Of a stretch of 64,000 nucleotides of DNA, positions 39,101-54,100 are shown piece after piece. The translations under genes and the position numbers were made by a program. The notes under the pieces are model-generated. The model saw only the letters and a list, made by a program, of their open reading frames with translations. It did not search any database and had not been told where the DNA came from. The first letter of the stretch is position 1; every line of letters begins with the position of its first letter. Origin of the DNA: Anthonomus grandis grandis (taxonomy: Eukaryota > Arthropoda > Insecta > Coleoptera > Curculionidae); assembly GCF_022605725.1 (NCBI RefSeq), contig NC_065549.1, positions 3,410,001 to 3,474,000 on the forward strand, read 5' to 3'.

Positions 39101-42100
39101 TTCAAGGCCACTGTGCATCCAAAGCACCAAATAGGACGCGGCATCAGTTTTTATTTCGTTTTAGTATTTTATTTGAAAGCCATGGGGTATAAGTGTACTG
39201 AAGTCAGTTTTGAGAAAACTCAAATTAAAGCTAAATTGTTATAATCAAATGCAGGCAAAAGTATGGCAATTCAAACCAGTTTTGTTTTTATTGCTAAGGT
39301 TTAGATTATCATAATAAAGAAAAATAATATATAATATGATGAATAATAATATGCTTTTTAGTATTTTTCATATTGATTATTAGGCAATATTTGATAAAAG
39401 TCATCACTTGTACCCCTTGGCTTCTCATAGAAATTAGGAGTTTAATAAAACATACACATACACTTGCAGAACTATTCTGAGTCACTGCTATAAACATTGT
39501 CTTCATGTTCTGGATCCTCATTTTCATCATCGTCAGGATTGTGATGTCCCTCTTGAACCGCTTTTTGCTGTTTCTGGATGTTCTGTCTTGTGTTGCACCA
39601 AACGATTTCCCTCATAGTCTAATGATCTATAGAATTGGTGATGTACGGGAGGTACAAATGGTAGGAGGCCTACAAGGTCTTTGTACTTTGATGCTTTTAT
39701 TTTCTTTTTATTTTGTTTAGGGATAAGAGAAGGCAAGGTTTTTGGAATCCTTCCAACATTTTTTGCAAGCATGTTGTACTCTAAAAATGGCATTTCTTTA
39801 TTAAATGTACTTTTGTGAAACAAAGTGTAAGGACTTTCTTTTCTGAACTGCAGCCACTGCATGTTTCTAATACCCTTAACAGCTTTCACAAAGTGTTTGC
39901 TTATGGGATCCAAAGTAAGGAAGTCTTCATCCAACATTTTCTTCACTAAGAACTTTTTGCTAGTTGTGGCTATAATATTAACCCAGTCATTAGGAACGAA
40001 AACACCTTTTTTTGTGTTCCTCTTGGTATTTTCCACTTTACCAAAGTCTCGGTCACAATGATTATAAGAATGACCAGTAAGCAAAAATTTTAGGTCGACA
40101 ATTTCAATCTGCGTTGTGTTTACAACATACAACCAAAATTTTACCGTAAGTTGGCTTTTATTTTGCCCACCACAATTATCACAGAAAGCAGTGAGGTGAG
40201 TGACTGTAGAGGGCAATGATTTGATGTACTGGATTAAACACGATACCATTTCTTTCTTCGCATCCTCTTGATGCTTGTCCTCATGCCAAAGAAACATAAA
40301 CGCATCATCAGTCCCAATATCATGTACATTAAAATTATACGTCCATAATTGCCTTGCATAATACACTTTTGTACATGTTAATACCGGCGTGGGCAACATT
40401 TTTTGAAAATCAAAACATATAGCTTTATGGGCAAGATCATCTTTTACTTCTTTTTTAGCATTATCCATTTCTTTTTTAGCACTTTCAGCCTTACGTAGGT
40501 GGACTTCTTTAGCGATTGTTGCAGCTTGTTTAGCTTCCAGATCTCCATAGCTAATTTAAACTTGTCACAATTATTACAAGTGTCAGTATGTGCTCGATGG
40601 AAACTAAGATTGAAACATGTATTAAATATATGCCTGTAGTAAGATAGAGTAACAGGTTCCTTTCCTTGTTCCGCACAAAAGATTTTATAACAGTCATACA
40701 ATCTTTTCAGATTTAAGTCAGCATTTAAATATTTTCGGTTTGGAGCTTGCTGTCTGGAATAGTGACTACTATATCTAGGGAACATGGCAATATGTTGTTT
40801 GACCAAATCAGTTTTCTCAACGGTAATTTTATTGGTTGGAACCTTTCGCCCTCTACGGTCTCGAGCTGGTATTCCCGTTCCAAATTCTTTATTTTTAGCA
40901 ATAATGTTGGTAACACGCTTATTTGACACATCTAATGTTTTTAAAAAAAAATTCCTTGCAGACCCTTAGACCGTCTAATACAGTCCGCCTACAGTGTTTT
41001 CTTTCTTCCTATACGGATCTTATAATCGCAGAGTTCAAAAATGATGATTGCAATTCCCAATTCGCCAGACCCCAGTACTCATTAAAAAATTCGTGGCGCT
41101 TTTCTTCGCTCATATTTTCGCAACATTTATAGCGGCATTCATGGTCGTATGCCTGAACTTTTCTTTCATTGTGTACTTTACCTTTACGGTCAGTAGTGTA
41201 CTTTATACCCATGTTTCGTAGTCTTGAAGACTTCTGCCTTTTCCATTCCTCAGTCCGTTGTGTTTTTTTCTTACCAAGATGCTTCTTACGCTTTGTAGGT
41301 GGTTCTTCTTCTGCTTTAGTTTCTTCTATATTTCTTATAGGACAACTGAATAAGATGGTTACGAGTTTTCAAATAATATTATTTACAACATACATTGAAA
41401 CCTAACCTTAGAGCCTCACCTAAACACACTAAATGACTCAAATTACAATAATAATATTGGATTTGATAAAAAGTAGAACTTGCCATTAAAAAGGCTAAAA
41501 GAACTATCTTCTGACATTTTTTATCAAGTTTGATAGCCTCAACACGTAAACAATTTAAACACAACAACAATGCGTAAAAGAAAACAACAGCTTTAGTAAA
41601 CTAAATTATCAGCTATTTTTTAGAAGCCAATGAGTACAAGTGACTCGCGGCACATGTATCCCTTGACTTCTAAACTAAAAAGCACTTTTAAGCAGTAGTT
41701 TTTTTTTTCGCCACTAGATGTTAGCACATGATAGAGTTCCACTTATCTCCCTTGGCCACGAACATTTTAAAGTGTTTAAGAGTAAGTTTCTGCATTTAAC
41801 CAATAACACCTCTACAAAAGGACAAAGCGTTCCAAAAAATCTTGCTCGTGACGTCACGCGTTTGGGCCATGCACTTCGGGTTGATTTTCAGGTGAATTCG
41901 GCTGTTGACGCTGCCGTTGTTCGTCCGCGGAAGGCTGCCTGCAACGCTGCCAGACTTTGCAGATTGCCGTGAACATTAGGATGCTCTATTACTATCTTAA
42001 AATAATTAAATCTATATATTTAACTGCTCTTACTTTACAATTTAGTTAAAAAAAAAGAGTGCATCCTTATTTCTCTTTTCATAATTTAAACTTCCATTTT

Positions 42101-45100
42101 TTCAAATTTTATCATTTATCTAATACCTTGTTACTTGCCAATAGGAGTTCTTTCTATATAAATCTGACAGCGGCGCATCTACTAGTTGTGCCACCTGATG
42201 AAATGAGAGGTTAGGTTGTTTATATTTATGTTCTGTTGTTGCCGGTATTTCTGACGAGATCCGCAGTAAACATTAGCTCATTTTTGTGTTTTTTTTCTAA
42301 AATCAGTTTATTTCCGCGAAACGTGTATGTTATATTTATGTAAACTCTTCGCGTACTTTTAAATCGCAAAATCGTACTTTCGGACTAGAAAAATCCTCTG
42401 AAAAACCGGGTCTCCGGCGCGCCACGGTTTTATTTGTTTATATCAGACTTTAATAGTTCAGTTCGTGTTTAATTTAATGTTTTTCTCCTAGTTCGGCTTG
42501 TACTTTATACCAGGGTGTAAATATGCCTTAAATGTGTTGTGTTCCGGGTTGTAACGGAAACTATAAAAACGGACCTAAAGTGCATGTCTTCGGTTTTCCT
42601 AAGGATATACCTAAATCTAAGGAGAAAATGGGTAAAAGCCATACACAGAGATGACTTTGAGCCCACAAATAACACCAAAGTATGTGAAGCTCATTTTCCT
42701 GAAGGTAGTATAATAAAGAGTACTTTATTATACGTTTTATTATACATATGAAGTTCAAGATTCCAACACAGGTAAAATTTTTACAATAGAATTACTAAAA
42801 CCATGACTGAAACTTTTGAAACTTTTTTATATAGCGAGCCAGTTTCTGTTTTAACATCAAAATTTAAAACTTCATATACTTCCAATAGTTTAGATGATTT
42901 ATATGCAATACTTGAAGCAATAGACCTTACTATTATTACCCTGTCTTTGGAGGAAAATGTTACCAATAATGACAACCCCGACTTAAATCTGCCACCTACA
43001 AATACTGCTACCGAGACTGCTACCAATACCCTTGGCAATACTATTCTCGATCATGTCAAACCATCAAATGACATAAATAAAATGAAACGTGTGTTCGATT
43101 TTGTGTCAAACATACTAAAAAGTGTTAAAAACATTGAAGACAACAAAATAGTGCATGCTTTAGATTTTATTTGTGAACAATTAGCTTTGCTTACAACTGC
43201 AAAGGAAAGGTACAGATATTCAAGTAGTACAATAATTTTGACTTCTATAATCTATACTATTAGTCCTCATGCGTACAAGTATTTAAGAGATTATGGATTC
43301 CTAATTTTACCACATCCTCAAACTATAATGGGTATTTGTCACACATGACCGATCCCCACATAGATGAAAAAAAAATGTTTTTAACTTATGCCTGAAATGT
43401 GTTTAGTTTACTAAAGGATCATGAGAGATTTGTGACACTCTTTTTTGATGAAATTCATATTGACCCTTACATGGACTATAAAGTCGGTAATATCACTGGA
43501 ACATCAGTCAATAATAAGTCTCTAGCTTCAACGGCATTTACTTTTATGATTACAAGTGTGTGTTTCAGCTTTAAGGAAGTAGTTCACATAGCTCCCATCT
43601 CCAAAATTACATCAGACATACTTTATAATTTTATTAAGACAATTATTGAAAATTTAGAGGAGATTGGGTACATAGTTTTTTAATAGTGTGATAATAATGC
43701 CATTAACGGGAAACCCATTAGTCATTTTTCAACTGCAGACCAACTTAGCATTGTTTATCCTCATCCCATAGATAATCAGAGACCATTATTTTACCTATTT
43801 GACACAGTTCACTTACTTAAATGTGTATTTAATAATTGGCTTAACTCTAAACCAGACCAAAAATTTTATTTTCCTGATTTTGACACCTCGAAGAAAAAAT
43901 GTGCTTTTTTTTCTGCAATTAAAAAATTACATGAACTGGAGTATACCTAAGCTTTTTAAGCTTTTAAAGTCAATATATGTATTTATGTGTATATAATAAC
44001 ATTTTTTTATACTTAATGGTATAAAAAAATACCTAAATACGTATGTTGAATTTTGGCGCAGATGTAGGGGAGTTGGGAGTCTGCATTTAATATTACACCA
44101 TAATATTTAACCTGACATTCAACCAGAACTAAAACATACCTTTAAATGTTTCCTTTAAACTCTATTCTATTCCCAGCATTTTTTAAAATAAGCCAAATAT
44201 TGAGATATTAGCATATGAAATCCCTTGGTTTTTAAAAATCGGTGGCCCACATCGATGACGTCACGCGCCAAGCACTAAGGCCTTGTCTTTGAGTAGGTGT
44301 TGATTTAACTCCATTATGAAAAATATGTGACTTGTACCCCTTGGCTTCTCAGCCCTTCATTTGTGTTGGACAGAAAGCCGCACTAGGACAACGGGGTATT
44401 CCTAATTTAACCTGTCAAACCGAAACGCGAAGAACTTTTCGCATTAATTGCACACCGTCTATGTGTGAAAGATAGAGAGGCAATAACAAATCTTTCCCCC
44501 TAAAGTAAATATTTATTAATATCAGGTTTAATTGATTAATTATCATCCCGAACGTTCTCCCTTTATTTTTATTTTTTTGAAGGAGGCGTGGGTATACGTG
44601 GAGCTCGTTCTTCACCTAAATCACAGAACACAAATATATAGAGAAGTGGTGGTTGCATACAAACTGAAAGAAATTCTTCTGACAAATCAGCTAGCGGCCT
44701 CTCGCTTGGCAGCGGAAACTGTTGTAACTAACTTAACAGTTTGACGTGTCTAATTGGACCAATCGAAATGGTAGAAAAGCGTGGCCAAATTAAGGCGGGA
44801 AATCACATTTTATTTAATCTGACAATCTTATCATTTAATCGTAATATCTAAAGCAAACGCCTAATCAAAAAGGTTACTCATAGAGAAAAGAGCCTTTTTG
44901 TTTAGGTGTTAGCATCAGATATTGATCTGAATAAAAATAAAACTTTTCAGCTTTAATTTACATATCTTAAATAGGTTAATTTATTGCAATAATCTACGAA
45001 AGTGTACTAACAATAGTGTACGACATATCACCAATTGGACAAATGGAAATAAAATAATGTTTTTTTTGCTTTAATACATTTATTAGGTATTTAATTTTCC

Positions 45101-48100
45101 TGGAAAAAAAATTACTTAAAATGATATACATACTATTCAATAATTCATTATAACAGACATTATATAAATTATAATTTATCTAAAAATGTTTAAAATTATT
45201 TTGTTAGCACTGAACTACCCTAATTTTATACAGATTAGAAAAGGTTGTCAACATTTTTGTGCTATTTTCTCATAATACATCTAAACGCATTCCCATTATA
45301 AGATTATAGGTTAATAATTATTAGTAGGCATTATAGGTTAATAATATCCTCATTTTATTAACACATAGAGTCAATACACAAAGAGGATGAATTATTCTTA
45401 TTTAATATTTACTTGTATCTGTTTCCTAAAGAAAAATTAAACAGATTTTAAAATAATTTAAATTATAATCTATATTATCGAAAAAAGCAATATATCCATG
45501 GACAAAACAAAATAAACTCTTTGAAAATAAAAACAACTTTTTAGTATAAACATATATCACTTACGAGTACATAGTATATATTTGTTGGTCTCTTATAATA
45601 CTAACAACATATCTTGGAACTATAATATTACTAAAAACTTAATTCAAGGATAGATGTTTACATAAAATAAAAAGAAACTCTTAAAAAAACAAGTTGTAAG
45701 AAAAACATTAATTCTGATCCATTCATGGTGCTCAGGTCTCTTAGCCGCTATACCTATGTCTTGTCTCAGTGAACACAGGAAGTGGTATGATACAAGCAGG
45801 AAATAAAATAAAAAAATAGACAGTGCAAACCTTATAAATCAATTTACTAAATGATTCATGTAAAAAAAAAGACAAAATAAATGTTTAAATAAATATGTAT
45901 TGTAGTGTAAAGCCAGGGGTATCAGCATTAATAAAATTTGTGGAGAACCGATCAGAAGAAATTCTATAGCTCAAAGTGTTAATAATATTTCCATTGCATA
46001 TCCCTCTCCATGTTTTTCTTGTAAAATGAACTGAAGGAAAAAAAAATCTTTTATTACTGTTTCTCAGAAACATTTAAAATATACATACTCTTACATCAAG
46101 GTCAGGAAAATTTCAATCAGTTTTTAATTGTTGAATAGAAAATGAGAGGCCAGACATTTTGTAATATGTATTTATAATAATCAAGTTAAAAATTAAATAC
46201 TTGAAAAGTGAAACTTCTTCATTGAAATCAACTGAATTTGATTTTATTAAAGACTAAAGAATGACAATACAAAAACATAATAGTAAAAAATAAAATCAGA
46301 TTTTCTTACCAGAAACCTGGAATTGCTTGCCGCAAATTAATTAAAACACTACTCCCAATATTGAAAGAGAATTTTTTAGAAAAAAAGTCATAAATTTAAA
46401 ATAACATCCATATAGCATATTAAAATAAATTAATTTTAACATATTAAAATAAATAATTTTAAATAAATAGATTAATTTTAACAAATAGCAAACTCAACAC
46501 ACGCTGGCATTCATTGAAAATATTAAAATGAAAACAAACTCAAATGGTATGACAATGACAAATGATGTTCTATCAGTCAATGTCAACAACTGTCTGTCAG
46601 CTCCCTGTCAATTTTGCCAAGCAAGATGGCCGATATACGATTCCGATTTTCACCATACAAGTTTCATCCATGTGACCTAAATTTGCGAAAATGAAAAACG
46701 AAAAGCAAATAATTCCGGTGACAAAAAGCTGAACGAGTGCGACCGCCCCCTTTTCGAACTCGACGTAAATATAGCGGCGATTTTTAATCGAAAAAAGCTC
46801 GGACGGCCGTTTATGCGGCCCAGGTAAATTGTTGTGGGGGGTAAATAGGCACATTTCAATGCGGGAAACAATCATCGACACGGGTTTTACAATTTTCATC
46901 GGTATGGGGAAAATTTCATTTTTTTTTTTACTTGGTTTTCAGTTCTCTACTTACTAACTGTTGTCTGGATGAAATCAAGCATTTATTAATGCATTACTGT
47001 GTTTCCATACGTCAAAATATTTTTTTAGAAATGTATAATGAAGCATAAAATTAAAGTATTACATATTAAAATATAAACAATTCAAACAAAGTATACCAAA
47101 CAGCAAGCTTATAAACATAAGCATTATTTGTAGCAACAGCACCCCGGAAATCAAATAAACCTGACCCTAAGGAATATTCATATCTGAAACACATAAATCT
47201 CTTTAACATAAATAAGCACATGATATTTTACAGTCCTACAAAAACCAGCCTAATGTGACATTTCTCATCCGGGAAAAAATGTATGACCATCCCGTTTTAA
47301 ATATCGAAAACGTCATTACCACCACTGCAATAAAATCACTCCCTCGTTTACAGTTATCTAACAGAATCCCATTTATTCGAAACGAATATATATATATATG
47401 TATACATATAATAAATTAAATTGGTAACACGGTTCTTTCATTATACATTTTCAGCGAACGTTTTGAATACGAAATGCAGAACGGGACGTTTAAATTAGAC
47501 GACGCTCTCTCGCGTTGCACGTTTTAACATTCACGTGCGATTTGTATAAAAGGCCCTTAAGTGCTGTAACGCGCTCAGTTAATGACCTTAGGTAGTAAAA
47601 AAATTATAGAAGCGCCATCTTGGAAGGGAAAAATTAAGTACGACCCCTTTACATCCCCTTCTAAGTCTATATCCTATCAGCGACCTTGTTGGCCCTTTTT
47701 ATCTATAAAATCTGTTGATCCCATAGAGCGAGAGGGAATAACAAAAAACACATTTTCCCGCTTATTTCCGACATGGCGAACATAAGAAAACCTACAAGTC
47801 GCCCGTTTATCTCCGAGTGTGAACCCCTCAGAGCTAAAATTTATATATGTAGTCGAGAGCGGGGCGCGAGGGTCGATTTACCGGATATAATAGGGTTGAA
47901 CGGCCAAAGTCAAATAAATTTTCCGGGACGAACACTTACTCTCGGGTTTTTTTTTTATCTGTTCAGGGGGGCACGAAGCGGCCTTAAACGAAACGGCCGA
48001 TAAAGGGAAACATAAGCGAAATCGAATTTATCTCTCTAAAGTGCATCCAGATCTCTGTATTATGGAGAGGCGCGTGTGTTCTCTATGTCGTTATGCTCCG

Positions 48101-51100
48101 CTTACTTTTATTTCAGTGCAAGCAGATACACTTTATCCGATCATAATTTATGTGCATTTTGTACTTGTACCGAGTTAAAGGAAATGCGCTTTTTCTTTTA
48201 ATCAAGATATTTAGGTCAAATATATTTAGTTCAAATTTCGCGCTGACTGTTACCAGTCGCGGTTGACGTTTGACAGATGAACTGAATTATTTAAAAAATT
48301 ATCACGTTCAACGGAAATTTTCACTCATTATTTAGCGGTAAAATTTCATTTAATTTAAATTTCGCGCTAATTTAACTGTCTGTCATACTCCGCGGATATT
48401 TGCAGTTGACTCACAGAACACAAATATATAGAGAAGCGGTGGTTGCATACAAACTGATCAAAAGTCTTGTGACAAATCTGCTTGGCAACGGAAATTATTG
48501 TAACTAACTTGACAGTTTGACGTACCTAATTGGACCAATCGAAATGGTAGAAAGGTGTGGCCAAATTAAGGCGGGAAAATTCAAATTCCAGTTTATATGA
48601 AATCAATTTATTTGGAAATCCCATTGATATATCTTTCTCTCTTGCACGCATAGAGTTCTTATGGGAAGTACTAGAAGAAGTAATCGGACATGCAAGTGCG
48701 ATACCTCATTTTAAAGGCAATTAAAAATACTTAATACTAAAATGAGAGAATTCAATATGGCGCCCATAAGAAAAAATAAAGTTGATGATGATCGAAAAAA
48801 AAACGAAACGTCGGATTATTTTTTTTTTGCGTCATGTTAATAAGCATGAAAAGGGGCAATGAAAAACTGTTTTTAATTTTCCGGTATCTTTTTCAATAAA
48901 GTCGGTAGAAGCTAAAAATTATTTTGACAAATTTCGGTTTTTTTCGGATAACTCCGAAATTTTAAAAATGTTTAAACGTCATTTTATTAAGTTCCAAATT
49001 ACGCAACTTTGCCTCCATTTAACCGGCCCTGTAACTTTTACGGTTTTCGAGATTCCAGTGGTCACCCTCGAATTTGGGACACCCTGTATACTAATTTTCA
49101 TATATACTTTTATAAACAGCAGGTAACCAATACTGAAAGGAAATTCAATACTTATGTCAAATTTTATCATTATATCATCATAAAATAATAATATAGCTAT
49201 TACCATGTTTAAACTACCTACATATTTATATAAATACTTGATGTGTGCAGAACAAAATACATTGAGTTTAAAAAATACAAAATAGATAAAGTCCAATTCA
49301 GAGATCTATTAAAATCTTTGATGTGTCGCAGATGCCGCACTAACTAGTCCGTGCGCCTATGTCGTATTTATTGTCGCATGATATACATGTTTAAATGGTA
49401 AGATTTTATATAGTTTATCGATGAAATCATTTTAAATATACGTAAAACCGCATGTTTTATACTATTTTTTATTTTTCTTTCGAAAATGTCCATTTTTAGA
49501 AAGAAAATAATAATATCAAATAATTGACCGCGGACTAAAATCCAAGCATCTTACAAAATATTTTAAACACTCCCAGCACTCACAGCCTTGTCACCTCTTT
49601 TTAGCCAGTCTATTAAACAAAGATAAAACATCTGCGTTCTGGCGATTCCTACTTTAGGCTGTGCAAGTAATTGTGTATCTCTCTCTATCCCACTGATTTT
49701 GAGAATTACGGGGCCGTACCCAGATAAATTTATGGGCTGTTTTTGTATTACTTTTGACGTGTCTTTAAAGAAATCTTTAAGGATGGGTCTATCACCTTTA
49801 ATAGTTGGGAGGGAGGTCAGGTGAGGTCATTATTATTTGATGGGTTTTGCTGGTTTTCCTTTTTCCCCTTTTATGAAAGTGGTGAATTTAGAATTTAGGC
49901 CTGTATTCGTCTACATTTTTTGCAGTTTTTACTGTGAGGAACTGTGTTTTTTTATTTGTGTTTGTGGATTTGTTTTAGTATTATAACTGCCCCTGTTTGC
50001 CCTTCAGTGACACAATAAAGACTACTTCTTCGACCTTTTTTCTGGGAAAAACCCTTTTTTGCTATAGTAAGAAAAACACTGTTTTTATTAAGAAAATAAG
50101 TCTCAAATTTTGTTTTTTACAGCTTACTTCCCTCTGTTGTGGCAGTTGAGGATCAAATTTCGTGTTTGTCTAGGAATTGTTTTTGACGAAGAAATTTACA
50201 ACAAAAGTCATATTTTTTTCTTACTTAATAATAACCACAGTAATTTTTTCAAGAAGGAAAATGTCAAAACTTTGCAATTATTGATTTATGGATTATTCTG
50301 AAGATTTTTTTAGTCTTTTTTAAAGAAATGACTAAAATCCACTAGCTAAAAGCCCAGAACATTGAAATTCCATCCCAGGAGTGCCTGTGCGAAAAAAAAC
50401 ATTTGTCCCTTATTGGCATCTCAATATTTTAAATTTTTTAAAATCAACATTTTTTCAATTATTGATTTATGGCCATCTCTTTTCTGAAGAAATGATTGAA
50501 ATTTATCCATTAAATGTCAAGACAATTGAATTTTAGTCTACTAACTAGTAGTCAAGATTTTGAAATTATTGATTTATGGACTACTCTGAAGGCTTTTTTA
50601 GTCTTTTCTGAAGAAACGCTTGAAATTCATTTACTAAAAGTCAAAATAATTGGATTTTTTGTTCCAGGAGTGCCTGTAAGAAAAAAAATAATTTGTCTCT
50701 TATTAGCCCGCCAATATCTTGAATTCTAGTAGTAAAAATTTCGTTATTATTGATTTATTGACTTCTTTGAAGACTTCCCTAGTCTTTTCTATAAAAATAA
50801 CTAAAATGTAATAACTAAAAGTCGGAAGAAAATGGACATTTTATTCCAGAAGGAAAAAATTTGTCTCTTATTGGCCTCTTACTTATACCTTGAGTTCTAA
50901 CAGTCAAAATTTTCCCGTTATTGATTTATGAACTACTTTAAAGGTTTTTTTATTCTTTTTTAAAGAAATGACTAGAATCCATTTATTAAGAGCCAAGAAA
51001 ATTGCATTTTTATTCCAGGGGTGGCTGTAAAAGACAAAATAATTTGTTTCTGGTTAGTACCCTAATATCTTAGGGTTCTATTGGTTTAATTTTGATATGA

Positions 51101-54100
51101 ATGAGTTATGGACTACTCTGAAGGCTTTTTTAGTTTTTGTTAAAGAACTTACTAAAATCCATTTTATAAAAGTCAAGTAATTGGAATTTTTATTTCAGGA
51201 GTGCCTGTATAAACATAATAAATTGTCAACATTTATATGAGATAAAAGTATAGTTATCTCATTCCTTTATGAGCTAGATAGAGATAAACTTATGTGTCAA
51301 AAAGATATTGATACATTTTAATATTCAAACGTTTTTTCATAAATAACATTTAAATAATAAAGTGTTTATGGGTAAAAAAATTGAATGGGTTTATAGAAAA
51401 CGACAGTCAACTGATCAAAAATTAGTCCCTATCACGAATTTTGTTCCAATCTTATATTTTGGCTCATTGACAACATGCAGCAATATATGCCCTTCAGCGA
51501 CACAATAAAGACTGCCTCTTCCTTCATTCTCTGGAAAAAAGTCCCTTTTTTGCCATAGTAAGAAAACCCTATTTTTATTAATTAAACAAGTTTAAAGTTT
51601 TGTTTTTTTTAGCTTACTGCCCCTGTTTGTCCTTAAGCGACACAATAAAGAATATAATTATAATGTAATGCTTTAGTATCCATATGCTGATGTGCGATAT
51701 GAAGTTGAAATCCATAGCAGCAACAGAGAAACTGTTTCCTTCCTTAATGGAAGAAACTGCTGCTAAAGAACAAAGGCAAAAAAACAGAATTTAGAAAATT
51801 GTATTAACTCTTTGGGCCAGATTTAAAAGACTGGTTAAATTTATAAAAGTATTTAGTATTCTCACTGTAGTTTTAGGATTTAGTATACTTAAAATGTAGT
51901 GTTTTGTATAAGATTTTAAGTTTTTAGTATAAGCATTTATCTTTGTTAATTTTCATCTAATCTCTCCTATTATGCACAATAACTAAATATCAGGCAAACA
52001 AATTAATAAATATTACATTCAGGATGTAAAGTGTGTTTTTCACAAGTAAGACTTGTGTCTTTTAAACGCATAAGATATAGACCGCTAGATGATTTTTAAT
52101 GTAAAAGTTGATTTTAAAAAATATACTTTTCTAAAATACCACTTTTCTGACTACTTATTTACTTTTTATCAAAAGAGATTGGTACGAAATATAGAGATGG
52201 GGGTTTTCACGAGTATCTTATTATAATAATATATCACAATATGTATTAATTAAAAAAAAAAACAATAATAAAGGACATTGAATATGGCAGCCAAAATCCC
52301 CGTTAATAATCACCACCAAGTAAAAATAAATCTCAATACCCAAAAAAAGGAAATATATAAAATTTGAAGACAAACCAAAACATTTTACCCTTTTGTGTCA
52401 AAAAGTAAATATTTAATGCCTTAATCTACAGAATAAATGGGCCTAAGTAATTCGTACCACCTATTCTCTCATCACTTGTTATAAACACCCCACTGATAGC
52501 GCTAAAAACTAAACTTATTAAATTAAAATTTTTGGTTAAACTCTTTTTCGTACTTAAATCTTACTTATATTTAAATTAAATATTATCTACCTATCAACTA
52601 TCCTGAATCTCTAACTTAATAAAACTAATCCCAAGAATCCCGAATAATAAATGTTAAGGCCGGACCTGTGCAACTTTTCACGCTTGACTGGCTGTGACTG
52701 AGGTCAGACGTCTAACAAAATAGTACGTGGGCGCATGTAGTCAAATTTTACGAATCAAATGTATAAATTCTTAAAAAAATGCTTAAAACATTTATTTATT
52801 TAATGGACTGATTAAATATCGCTTAGAATATTACTTTATGACTGTTTTCACATAAAATTTTGCGATTTAAACATGCATGTCATGTGACAATACAAGCAAC
52901 ACCGGCACACGAACTATTCGCGGCACATCAAAGATTCTAACGCCATGTCCTAATTGAACGGACAATCCGGGCGTTACGGGCGAGACGAGTAACGCGGGCG
53001 GGCGGGTAAAAAAACAAAAGTGCTAAACACGTGGTGATGGCCTGATTAAAAATGATCAACGTGCGTTGCGGACGGGTACTCACCTCCGCCCGCTTTATTA
53101 TGCTAGAAAATCAAATCAGTTTGATTTTTGACGCGAGAGAAGGCTGACCCGGACGACTTTTAATATGGAGCAATTGATTTCAGAAGTGCAAAAGAGACCT
53201 GTTCTTTGAAATAAATTTAACAAAAATTATAGAAACCGGATGGTAATAGACAAAGCTTGGGATGAAGTAGCCGATTGTACTGGATTGTTAAGTAAGTATA
53301 TTCACAATATAGTAATTTTACTTTTAAATAATTATTTAAATGAATTTATATATTTATAGAAGTGGTGGACTTTTTCGACAAACATGCCCCATAAGTTCCT
53401 CCACTGTAAATCACCCTGTATTATATTTGCAATGAAACACAACATTATTTACTTAATTATAATAGAAACATAATAATTAGACTGTTATAGTAGAACATTA
53501 AACAAAACTGTATTTCCTACGTAATTCACTAACTAAATCACACGGCAAACTAAAATATTATTTTTCTGCGCTAAAGTATTGAGAAAATGTATTTCTTATA
53601 TGAACTGCTGCATTAGATGGATGGTTATTACTTCTGGAACGTCGTATGTTTCTCATTGTAGGAACGTCATCTATAATATTGTCAGTTGATGTGTCTTTGT
53701 ATCCTTCCATGTCTATTATAACATTATGCAACATAGTTATGGCTTTCACAATAAGTACAGCATTTTCAACTTTTGTTTCGATAGCTTTCAGTAAAATACG
53801 AAACTTTGCAGACATGATACCGAATGAGCATTCTACAACCATCCGAGCCCTAGACAGGCGGTAATTGAAATATGATTTTTGGGTATCTGTCCTTAGCTGA
53901 CTTCTAGGAAATGGTCGCATTAGATATGGCCGCAGGGGAAATGCTTCATCACCAACAAAGACGAAAGGTGCTTTGAGCTCAGAATTTGGCAATTTTCTTT
54001 CGACCGGTAAATTTAAGGTACCTGATTCAAGATTTGCATATATTGACGAATTTGATAATACTCCTCCATCGCTATCTTTACCATAAGCTCCTACATCTAC

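Larger units (their letters stand above)
44350..49290. other. Intron 3, no gene
   Basis: AT-rich 44900-46580 without recognisable features; 46590-48400 more balanced, probably single-copy intron, with a short (TA)n run near 47390. Contains the two copies of a ~175 bp dispersed repeat (44621-44803, 48412-48585), a hammerhead-like sequence (48781-48814) and a transposon-type end GGGACACCCTGTATAC at about 49077-49092. Confidence 0.45.

Noticed and set aside
39505..39720. Plus-strand ORF with hydrophobic stretch, possible membrane protein
   Set aside because: Antisense shadow of the DUF7869-type gene.
47582..48003. Two overlapping ORFs in a more GC-rich block of intron 3
   Set aside because: No recognised motif and no splice or frame continuity; treated as unique intron DNA.
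49296..52940. LTR retrotransposon reading of the direct repeats at 49988 and 51488
   Set aside because: Only ~130 bp, no primer-binding site, and the interval is filled with tandem units.
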